A DNA stretch of 64,000 nt from Spinellus fusiger (lineage: Eukaryota > Mucoromycota > Mucoromycetes > Mucorales > Phycomycetaceae). Where the stretch lies: assembly GCA_025094145.1 (NCBI GenBank), contig JALLLS010000037.1:264354-328353 (forward strand), in the 5' to 3' direction. This document shows positions 43,271 to 52,485 of this stretch, piece by piece. The translations under genes were made by a program, and so were the position numbers. Numbering within the stretch: position 1 is the stretch's first letter; each line of letters opens with the position of its first letter. The notes beneath the pieces were generated by a model that saw only the letters and a program-made list of their open reading frames with translations, was not told where the DNA came from and searched no databases.

Positions 43271-43537
43271 ATGACACTGTACTATCTACTATATCTTGTC
43301 TTATTTGCACAACACCTAGTACTCTTTTCCTACCTGTTTCCAGTGGTCCCTTACAAAATTATACAGTGTGCAATTGCATATACATTTCTTATCTTTATGT
43401 TCTCTTCACAGTGAACATGTTAAGAGACACAAGTCACTTTCAGAAAATTAAAATAACAGAAAAAGAAAGAAAAAAGAACTAGCTAAACAAAAGGAGTATA
43501 TAGAAGAAAGGGCATAAAGTTAAAAATAAACACTAGA

Positions 43538-46500
43538 CTATGACATGTCTTTGTTTTTGCAGGTAAGGGTGGTAAGAAGGGATTGGGCATGTTCAGAAAT
43601 GGTAGAGGTAAGGAAAGGAGAGTTGTGGAAGTGGCTGGCCCAGTAGCCATGCCAAATTGCCTGTAGTACTGCTCCATAGACTTGACTACTAGTCAGAGGT
43701 CCATTGGGAGGAAGAGAAAAGGAATGTAAATGTTGGATAGTATCTGCTTGCAAAGGAGTGTATATGTTGAGCCAATATGGCAAAATGGACATCCAGACAG
43801 GCCAAACCCTTAGACAAGTCACTAAGAAATGTTTGGGACTGTGGCAAGGGTGAGAGCATAGGTGGCAAGAGGGAGACAGGACAATGGTGGGCATAATGTG
43901 GTGTAGGAGTGACAAGGAGGACAGTTTGCCATGCAACAGGCAAAACCAAACATTCCTTGCCACATGTGACATAGGTGCCTTCCAAAAGGCTTTCCACTTG
44001 TTGGGTGGAAGCAAGGCAGCTGGAGAAGAGTTTGGCATAGGTGTTGTATAGCATAGTGAGCAGAAGACTTGTGATGAGAAGGAGTGCATAAGTGGTGAGC
44101 TGAAGAAAGATGTTGTGAGGGGAGAAGAAGGAATATCCACAGTATCAGAATATGATAACTGTGGGTTCATATGAGGAGTGCATGAGTAGATAAAGAATGG
44201 AGGGTGGATGATGTGATGGTTATCCACATCACAGAAGAAATGAGAGAGGAGGTAAGGGTACATTGGCCAATCTGTCCAAGGACAATGTTGTAAGGATTGT
44301 GTGGGGAGGTCATAATAATAAGCATTGGCAACTGTAAGGTTTTTGAGGCCCTGCCTAGCTCAAGTGGGGTTGGTGGTTGATGATATCCATATGGATGACA
44401 AGGGAAGGCAAAGATATATAGCAGGAGACAAGTCACTGCACAATTGTGGAAGGGGAAGATGGTCAAAAGCTGAGAAAAGAAGATTAAATGAATGTGAATA
44501 GGGCAGATATAAAGCAGAACAAAAAGCAGGAAAAAAGAAAAGAAAGACATAATTGGGGGCATAGAAAGAAGAAGAAAGAGACATATAATAAGAAAAATAG
44601 GCACAAAGCCAGAGGATTGGGAGGGGAGCATATTGGGTGACAGGACAAAGGAGAGAAAGGAGCCAACAAAACTGGAGGGAGGCCTGTTGAGTGGACAGAT
44701 CCAGCACACCAAGACCACCACAGTGACAAGGGAGACATAGGTTGACATAGCTGATGGGAGGAAACATTCTTCTCATCAGGAACTTACTTACCATAGATTT
44801 TAGCTTGGCATAAAAGGAGACAGGAAATCAGACAAGATAGAGAATATGCCAGAGCTTGGAGAGAACCAAAGTGTTAACCACAGTGGCTCTACCTCAAACT
44901 GACAGGAATTGTTGTGAATGAATGTGGAGTGCTTGCTGGATGGTGGCAAGGAGTTGAGTGGCATAGGTGTTGCATTGTAAAGGAGTGTGTATGAGGGGAT
45001 AACCAAGATAAATGAGTGGAGAAGGAGAAGAGTGGTCTATCCAAGAGGGAATACCAGCTCTTGTAAGTGGCTCATGCCATTCAGGCAGAGGAGCACCAGA
45101 GAGGGAAAAGGCATGGGTTTTGTTGAGGTTAGCACGGGCATTGGAGGCAAGGCTGTAGGTGTCAAGGTGGTGGCAAAGGCAAGTGAGGTTGGAAGGTGTG
45201 CTGGGGCAGGCAAGGATGTTGTCAGCATAAGCAAGTACTTTGAGACATAAGGGAGGTGAGGCATAGGGGATGGAATGACCTCTGAAGAGAGGATCATCTT
45301 GAATGGCAAGAAGGAGCAGTTTGAGGACAAAGTTAAAAAGGACTGGAGATAATGGGTCTCCCTGCCTAAGACCTCTTGCTTGGGTGACAGGATCAGAAAG
45401 GTGCCCATTAATATTGATGTGGATTTTTGTGTTGAAAAAGAGGGAGGCAATGGAGGTGACAAGGGAAGGAGGGAAACATAAAATGGGTAAGGATGGACTG
45501 GAGGTAAGAAGGATGGACATGGTCATAAGCCTTCTCTTGGTCAAGAAGGACGCCAATGGTAGGGGAATGAGAGGAAGAGGCATGCTCTATTGCTAACTTG
45601 ATCATTAGACCATTGTCAGCAATGAAGCTAGAAGGGAGGAAGCCAGTTTGGTAGGGATTAATGAGTGTCTTTGCTACCCAGACCATCCTAGAGTTCAGCA
45701 TCCATGTAAACACTTTAGTGTCACAATTGATCAGAGAAAGGGGGCACCAGTTGCAAAGGAGGGTAAGACCACCTTTCTTGGGTAGGAGGCACATAGTAGT
45801 GTCCATCTAAGAAGAGGGAAATAGGGAGGGAAAGGGCATTGTTGTGAAGATGGGTAATGAGTGTGGCATAGAGAGGGTGTGCATAAACAAGGGAAAGGAT
45901 TGGATAAGGAAGACCATCTGGACCAGGACTGCTAGCTTTGGGGCTGCAAGATACACTGTCACAGATGTCATGGATAGTAAAGGGAAGGAGAAGGAAGGAT
46001 TGTTGATTTGCTGTGAGTTGGCAGTTGGGAGTGATGTGATCCAGCAATTGGGATGTGGTGGTGGGGTTGGTGGGTTCAGGGGAAAAGAGGGTCATATAAA
46101 AGGAATGTGCTGCATCTGTCATAGTAGAAGGAGTGGTGCATAGGTTGTTTGTGACTGAATGTTGGAGGGAGGGCATATGTTGCTGGGAGGTGCATTGGGA
46201 GATGGTATTCTTGAGGAAACCAGCAGATTTCTTACCTTCTTCTTGCCAACATTTGCCAGCTCAAAGAGATGAGATATCCACCAGTTCCTGTTGGAGGGTG
46301 GTGATTTGCTGGTTGAGGGAAGGAGGGACTTGGTGGAGAACAGCAAGAGGAGGTTTGCTACAAAGCAGCTTGTTACACTTACTCTGCAGCATCTTCAATT
46401 GCTTGTTTTGTCATGGAACATGCTTCTGGATAAACTTCTTGGCCACACATTGCACTGCCTGCTTCAGTGTTTCCCAATTGACTTGTGCCAAAGGAGAAGT

Positions 46501-47328
46501 GAGAGAAGGAAAGAGGTCAGTGAGGGTGGAAGAGAGCTGTTCTTTGAAGGAAGGATTGGAGACAAGGAGAGGATTAGCACACCAGGTGCCTTTTCCACTG
46601 GGCAAAATACCCAAGCAGAAGGGGGCAGAAAGAAGAGAATGATCAGTCCAAGAGGATAAAACCAGCTCAACATTGAATGACTTAAGGGAAGAAGAAAGAG
46701 AGGAGGGGGCATAAATATAGTCAATGGTAGAGAGGATAGTGGTATTGTGCCTAAAGGTAGGTAGTGGAGGAGAAGGAGGGGCATAGTGACAGTCCACAAA
46801 GTATGAAGAGAGATATTCACACCAGGGCATAAGAAGAGGATGAGTGGAGGGAGTGTGAAGAGACATGTTGAAGTCTCCCATTATAAAGAGGCAATCCCAA
46901 ATGAATGGGTTGTGTAAAATAGAAAAGGAACAAAGGTCATGAAAAAAGTCTCTTTGTTGAGAAAGAGAACCAGCAGGGGCATAAAGAACAAGGGCATAGA
47001 AAGGATCATAAAAGGAAGAAACATGACTTACCTTGATCAGCAGGGTGCAATCATCCTCTAGTAAGGGTATGCAGTCAAAATGAAGGTGAGGAGAGAGAGA
47101 AACAATACCACAATGGTATGTTCATAGGGAAGAGTGGGCGCAGAATTGTTGGTGAAGGAGAGTGGTGAGTTGAGGTGATGTGACATATGTTTCTTGAAGG
47201 GCAATGATGTTGAAAGAGGATTGGCAAAGAAAGGAAATGAAGTCTGAATGACAAGAAGGATTGGATATTTTAGTCAAGCTATTGCAGTTGATGCTGGCAA
47301 TGCTGACAGAAAGAGAAAGGGCTGACAT
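43538..47328 (-). pseudogene. LINE-E ORF2: endonuclease, RT, zf-RVT
   Basis: Endonuclease pieces: SIASINCNSL and IALQETYV (47328-47122), MGDFNMSL, STIDYIY and SSWTDHSLL (46881-46620). RT pieces: SSPGPDGLPYPIL, LLDQEKAYDHV, ARGLRQGDPLSPVLF and LAYADNILA, where the usual YADD has become YADN (GAC to AAC). Then GGLGVLDLSTQQASLQF and a zf-RVT-like C-terminus (WFCLLHGKL, CHLCSHPCHSPKHFLVTC). The domain set is that of fungal LINEs with a zinc-binding RT C-terminus. Several frameshifts and the active-site change make it dead. Confidence 0.88.
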
Positions 47329-47515
47329 CCTAGGATGTTAGTGTAGTTGCTGGTGTTGTTCCAGCAGAAGGAATGGCAGGGGTTGAAGCAGGCTTGGCCT
47401 GTACTCCAGGGATGTAGGTGGTGGGCTTGGTGGTAGCAGAGGAAGCAGACCTAGTCACCCTAGGAAAGAGCTCCTTTGTCTTCTGCCTTTTGGTGGCAGG
47501 GGTCTCCATCTGTGG

Positions 47516-48585
47516 TCACTCCTCAACCTGTTTGACCTGTTTGGCCATGGTGTAATCATGGCCAGGAGAGGGCAACTCCTCCTCCTCCCCTTCCACAGCT
47601 AATACTGCTGTTACTACCTGGGGCTCTGGGGCTTCCTTGGGGCTTTCTGGGACCATTTGACCCTCTATTGGATCATCCCTCTCCTCCTCTGTGTTCACTA
47701 CAGCAGTTGCTTGAACCTCTGGATTTACCTCCATAGAGGGCTAGTGCTTGCAAGTCTTGGTGCTGTGGGCATTTCCACAAGGACAGTTGACCTTAGAATG
47801 GCCAGTTTCTTGGCACAACCAGCAAGTGCAGTTGTTGGTGGGGCAAATAGGGCAAGTGTCCCTCTTGTGGCCATCTTTGTGGCAGTAAGGCACCACTTGG
47901 GGAGGGTGCTAGTGACAGCATGGATTGCCATCTCCTCCTGCAGCCAAGGGATGTTGTGTTGGAGCTGCTCAAAGGTGATGAGTTCACCTTCTGAATCTGT
48001 GCATGGGGCCACATCCAGGACCACATAGCCAGCACCCATGTAAGTGCAACATGTTGTGTCATAAAGGACACCTGCATCCAGGACTTGGCCATAGTAAACC
48101 ATTGTGTCCCTGATACTGTCTATGATGGTCTGTGGATCCCTCAAAGGGAGTCTTGAAAGGGATACCTTTCTGATATCAACCTTAGGCCCAAGAGCCAAGA
48201 CACCAACTACAGTCATGTTGGCCTTTTTGAAGTACAGCCCCTTTTTGCAGGCCCTGCTGATGCTCTCATAGTCATCAGGTGCAAATCCAACCTCAAAGAT
48301 GGTCTTCTTCCCTTTTTTCTGGGAAGCAGCACTAAGTCTCTTGGGGTATTGCTCAAACAATGCCTCATATACCTGGAGGTGGGTGGGTGAGATCTTGCTC
48401 ATGTCAAAGATGACTGTGCCTAGGTAGTATGCACTATGCCAAACACAAGTCTTGTATGTTTTCATGCCTTGAGTGTTGCTCAGAGGCAGAGAAGTGTTTG
48501 TTTTGTTGGCAGCAATGCTAGCCCAACTTGTGTTTGTTGCAGGGGGATTGCCCTTAGGTTGTGATTCTTTAGTAGAAGAAGCCAT
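47516..48585 (-). pseudogene. LINE-E ORF1 with zinc knuckle
   Basis: The first frame codes MASSTKESQPKGNPP and a conserved core (HSAYYLGTVIFDMSKISPTH, VDIRKVSLSRLPLRDP). After a frame change near 47900 it continues with CHKDGHKRDTC and a perfect CX2CX4HX4C knuckle, CWLCQETGHSKVNC. A stop follows at about 47735, before an acidic tail (47516-47734). Confidence 0.85.
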
Positions 48586-48590
48586 GAATT

Positions 48591-49645
48591 GGCTGTAAAG
48601 ACAAGACATAGAACAAGAATCATCCCAAAATTACAACTCAGTCACTGTATTTATTGTTTAATATAATGTGTTAACTATAAGCCCATAGTATTTGCAGTAT
48701 GACACTGCTTAAAGAATATTTATTATAGAACACACTGAATTAACTCTAGTAGTCTTTGTCCATAAAATAGAACCAAACTTACTTGTGTTGAGAACTGTAT
48801 AGCCATTCATTGACTCAATATACATAATCACTTCAGTAACTATGTTATTGTAACTAGTATTAACAGTGGTGCTTAATGATTACAAAGTATTATTTCTAAT
48901 ACTGTCTTTTAGGTCCAAGGCAAATAGTGTTAATTGTTTGACTTGTGAATTTTGACCTGTGAATTTTATGTAGAGGCTATTGTATATGTCACCAGAATAG
49001 AGAAAGAAAAATTATTATTTGTTTTGATATTCCTTTCCTTTTGTTATTTCCCACACTGCATATATAACATGATACTTAAGTATTTGTCAAGATGAACATA
49101 ACTGAGAAAGGTAATGTGCCATTATTAACAAAGAGAAACAATAGAAGGAGGTGATAGACACTACCAAGGACTATTCTAGTGATAAAAAGGTAAGCAGTGT
49201 CTTCATCTGGGCTTGAGCTCATTGTAATCCACAAGACACTCATTGTATTGTTATTAAGCAGAGGCTCTCAAGTCAGTCTTAGGGGGTCTTCTACAAGGTC
49301 AACAATGTCTAGGGTATACTTCTGAGCATATTTATCTATCTCCCAAGGATAAAGCACAAAGCTTTTAGGGTGTGGATTCTATTGCTATGATGGAATGCAC
49401 TTGGGCAGTAGCTATAGTCATATAGTATTGGCTACATTATTATAATAAACAATTTTATCCATAAACAATATATTTTACTGATAATACAATTTGATATTGA
49501 GGTATCCACAAAAGGAAATATTATTTTTGATATCCACAAACCTTTTGTTTTAAATACAGTTCCATAAAAGGGCAAAATATTTTCAGTTTTAAAGGGCAAA
49601 GATATCATTGCTTAAAGGCCAGAAAAATTTCCTGGTGTGTATATC
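48591..49645 (-). mobile_element. TIR-1 element, copy 4, truncated
   Basis: Reverse match to TIR-1 from its internal TACAGCCAATTC motif to the end near 49640 (AAAAATTTCCTGGTGTGTATA). It retains the inner segment seen in copy 1. It is cut on the LINE-E side. Confidence 0.7.
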
Positions 49646-49819
49646 TGATATTTTGGTAAGTGATCTTTAAACCATTTATTGTATCAGAAGTAAAAAAGGT
49701 GATCTGAAATATTATTTAATTGATTGTAAAATTAATATTGGGTTCTAATATTCAAAAAAAAGTTATCCTAATGTTAGATAGTTATTAAAATACCTTTAAA
49801 GATCAAGGATATAAATATA
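49646..49819. repeat. Repeat shared (inverted) with 55.72-55.90 kb
   Basis: The stretch ending AAGATCAAGGATATAAATATA is the reverse complement of the sequence that follows LINE-F2 at 55716-55900, with moderate divergence. The family is unknown. Confidence 0.6.
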
Positions 49820-49824
49820 CCCTC

Positions 49825-50201
49825 TGTAATGACTAGTTTGTTCCTGACATATTATGAAAGTAATTTGGGCATCACCAATGGTCTTGTCCCAGACAAACTC
49901 ATTAGTCTACCATTTGTCTCAACCATTATTAGTCTCTCTCCTCCTGCTCTTATCTTTGTCTTGGCTTTTTGTAAATCAATAGATTTGTTTATTAAGTTAT
50001 TTTAGAATTAGATTGCAGTATATAAAATTTAGTATAAATACTTGACTTATTGTTATAATAAAAACAATATCCTGATATCTGTTCCTTTCTCATATTCTGT
50101 CCTTGTCTTCCCTTGTCTCCTACCATTGTTCTCCTACCTGCTCCTGACACACAACACCTAGTACCTCTGCTTCTTTCTCTTGTCCAACCCTGATCCTTAC
50201 A
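49825..50201 (+). mobile_element. LTR-C solo LTR, copy 2, TSD CCCTC
   Basis: 377 bp, same ends as copy 1 (TGTAATGACTAG ... GATCCTTACA). The target duplication CCCTC is exact (49820-49824 and 50202-50206). Confidence 0.9.
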
Positions 50202-50206
50202 CCCTC

Positions 50207-50614
50207 ATTGGATAAGTATTTATACTGTAGATTTTAGGTGCTATCTAATTACCAAGTGAAATATGCTATATGAATAATAAAGGAGTGTTGTAATCATGAA
50301 GACAATGATAGCAGTCATAGACCAATTATTAAGTTGTCTCCTTTCTACAACATAATCTATAGTTAAGACACTGCATATTAAGGTCTACTGAACAGGCCAT
50401 TATTTGACAAGCATCCTAAAACAGTAATAGATCATATTCAGTATACAGCCACTTGTCTATTTATACTAAATAGACATATCAAAATTATTTTAATAAAAGT
50501 ATCTTGTTTTGAGTCTGATTAATTCCTTTCAAATTTAACAAAGAGTGTATGATCAGTGACATAGAAGTGATATTGATGGTGTAAAATAAGGAGTGTTCAA
50601 ATTAGGTTATCACA
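50207..50614 (-). mobile_element. LTR-D copy, split by LTR-E
   Basis: 50207-50285 and 50541-50614 are parts of one reversed LTR-D, ending GGTTATCACA. The U5 side is missing at the LTR-C border. Confidence 0.75.
50286..50540 (+). mobile_element. LTR-E solo LTR inside LTR-D, TSD AGGAG/AAGAG
   Basis: 255 bp, same ends as the copy at 40698. The flanking 5-mers differ at one base, probably a later mutation. The uninterrupted LTR-D family sequence confirms the insertion point. Confidence 0.85.
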
Positions 50615-50822
50615 GTTTTGACTGAGGCTTATTGAGTGGTATTAAGTCCAAATAAGTACTATAGTCTACAATGTTTTGAAGAGGGAAAGATTCTTTATCT
50701 ACATCTATCAATATGAGCTCATTGTCCAATTCATAAATAGTATTTCAAAAAGTGTGCATTTGTTTTTTGAGGTTGTACAAATACTTTCTGAAATATGTAA
50801 ATGCAAAATGTAAAAATAAAGT

Positions 50823-50904
50823 CCGGCTTACCAGATTCGAACTAGTGACCTAAGGATTACAAATTCATTACAGTCCTCCGCTCTACCAACTGAGCTAAAG
50901 CCGG
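50823..50904 (-). tRNA. tRNA-Tyr (GTA) with a 10-nt intron
   Basis: 82 nt including an intron (TGAATTTGTA or its shifted equivalent) one base after the anticodon, the standard site. Acceptor CCGGCTT/AAGCCGG, D arm, anticodon GTA and T arm CTAGT-TCGAATC-TGGT-type pairing are good. Box A is TTAGCTCAGTTGG. LINE-F1 begins at the base before position 1. Confidence 0.93.
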
Positions 50905-51280
50905 ATATCACTTCTCTTTCTGCTAAAGATCAATTTTTTTCAAAATTCGTAAGTTCAATCCAAAAATTCAAAAACGTCCATCCGTCTCCAAAAAGCTACA
51001 TCCATCTGCATCCATCATCAATCCATCTTCCCCCATCTCCCGACTATCTTCTACAAAAGTTTCAGACCTCCAGCTCTCAAACTTGACCAGATCCACTATG
51101 TTCTCTTCTCCAGCAGGACAACAACACCTTTTGGCTAATGCCACCACCACTACCACCGAAGCTCAACTTATCTCGGCAGTGACGTCACTCCAACAGAGCT
51201 TTGCTCAAATGGCTTCTGAGCACACCCATCAGAAGCAGAGACTTGAGGCCTTTAAGGCCATTATGGAAGAAAACAGACTC
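50905..51280 (+). mobile_element. LINE-F1, 5' fragment at tRNA-Tyr
   Basis: Begins ATATCACTTCTCTTTCTGC directly after tRNA-Tyr. A 5' UTR with CATC repeats is followed by the ORF1 start at 51098 (MFSSPAGQQHLL...FKAIMEEN), which is cut at about 51280 where a second LINE 5' end begins. At the joint an 18-bp unit, GACTCTCTTTCACTTTCT, is repeated in tandem. Confidence 0.8.
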
Positions 51281-51447
51281 TCTTTCACTTTCTGACTCTC
51301 TTTCACTTTCTCCTCACTTTTGGTAAGTTTTCAAATTTTAACTAACTTTTTTTCCACCCCATCTATTTGCATCCAGTACATTTTTGGGTGCATCCATCTG
51401 CTGCCTTTTCGAATCCATTGTCTGTTTTCCTCTAGGCCTATTTCTCA

Positions 51448-52485
51448 ATGAGCTTCTCTCCCTTTCCTTTGGGAACACCTTTACACCTTGTCTCTGGTGC
51501 CATGGAGACCACCACCGAACCACCACCTAGTCCGGCCCTGTCGGACTTCCAATCCCTGACTGCCTTAGTTTTAGGCCTGGCAAAAAAGGTCCAGGAGCTA
51601 GAGAGCTCCAAGGCTGATATCTTGGCTCTGAGAGGTCGGATTTCAGAGCTTGAGGCGGAGAACGAAAGCCTGCGACGTCGCGCAGCCGCCACAACACCAG
51701 TCACACCCATGACGTCATCGTCGGAGGTAAAAAATGCAAAAATTACTAACAATATGTTGGTTTCTCCTGTCTCTTCTTCAGGATTTTCCCCCCTGTCTGC
51801 CTCTGCCAATGCTGTCAAAACAGCAAAGGACTCTTCCTGGGCCACTGTGGCCAAGAAAAACTGCCCTGCTCCTGCTCCCAGACCTAGGACTTCCCAAAGG
51901 AAGTTTGAGGCTAATGTCCGAGTCTTTTCTGAGGCTTCTGATGTCACAGGACATCAGTATATCTACATCCCCTGGTCAAGAAAGATGACCAGACAAGAGG
52001 TCCGTTGCCACCTTTGTGTCTTTGGTCTGGAGCCCTCCCGTCTGCTGGACATTTGTTTCCCTGCCCGCTCTGTCCTTGGCCTGTTGGTCCATAATGGGTA
52101 TGCCCCCACTGTCCTGGAGCTCTTGGAGAAGGCTCAGGTGAAGGTCATCTCTGGGTTTGAGCCCCTGGACCCCAAACACCTGGTTGACCCTGCCTTTGCC
52201 AGCCTGTCTTCTGAGGAATTGGAAGACAAGGCCCATGAAGTGCACCGTAAGAGGTGCATCCTGGCCCTGACCCACCTCCGCACCCTCCTGATCCCCTCTG
52301 TGGCCAAGTCCTTCCTTTCTGTTGGCTGGATCTCTGAGGAAGACCTCAAGGAGATCCTCTCCAACCCTACCCATGCTGTCCGCCACCGTGACCAAGCCTT
52401 CTCCATCAGTGATGATGAGATGAGTGAAGTCTCCTCCTCCCCCTCCTTTACCCCTATGACCCATGATGACAATCTTGATTTATGA
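51448..52485 (+). CDS. LINE-F2 ORF1 protein (intact, 345 aa)
   Basis: Uninterrupted frame from ATG 51448; an internal ATG at 51502 (METTTEPPP) is an alternative start. Residues of about 40-80 form a coiled coil (LAKKVQELESSKADILALRGRISELEAE). DSSWATVAKK and GHQYIYIPWSRKMTRQEV follow, then the C-terminal core FPARSVLGLLVHNGY, LLEKAQVKVISGFEPLDPKHL and a Ser-rich acidic end. ORF1 proteins of LINEs usually bind their RNA as trimers through such a coiled coil. The stop overlaps the ORF2 start as ATGA. Confidence 0.85.
   Translation: MSFSPFPLGTPLHLVSGAMETTTEPPPSPALSDFQSLTALVLGLAKKVQELESSKADILALRGRISELEAENESLRRRAAATTPVTPMTSSSEVKNAKITNNMLVSPVSSSGFSPLSASANAVKTAKDSSWATVAKKNCPAPAPRPRTSQRKFEANVRVFSEASDVTGHQYIYIPWSRKMTRQEVRCHLCVFGLEPSRLLDICFPARSVLGLLVHNGYAPTVLELLEKAQVKVISGFEPLDPKHLVDPAFASLSSEELEDKAHEVHRKRCILALTHLRTLLIPSVAKSFLSVGWISEEDLKEILSNPTHAVRHRDQAFSISDDEMSEVSSSPSFTPMTHDDNLDL

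Larger units (their letters stand above)
41697..43355 (+). mobile_element. LTR-D solo LTR in LTR-B, TSD AAATT, split by Tc1
   Basis: Starts TGTGATGACCTAATCTG and ends GTGGTCCCTTACA. The duplication AAATT is exact (41692-41696 and 43356-43360). The Tc1 element at 41934-43270 interrupts it after ATACAGTGTCACAACA. LTR-D and LTR-C have related 3' halves. Confidence 0.85.
41523..43430 (-). mobile_element. LTR-B copy 3, split by LTR-D and cut at its 5' end
   Basis: 41523-41696 and 43361-43430 are two parts of one LTR-B. LTR-D with a Tc1 inside sits between them, flanked by the duplication AAATT. The U5 end lies 11 nt upstream of tRNA-Arg. The U3 side is cut at about 43430, inside the hairpin. Confidence 0.8.
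43480..48590 (-). mobile_element. LINE-E, a different LINE family
   Basis: Complete order ORF1 - endonuclease - RT - zinc-binding C-terminus on the minus strand, but with many frame breaks. It is not near a tRNA. The 5' side joins TIR-1 sequence at about 48590, in the middle of TIR-1. It differs from LINE-A/B/C/D/F by its zinc-knuckle ORF1 and its RT sequence. Confidence 0.85.
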
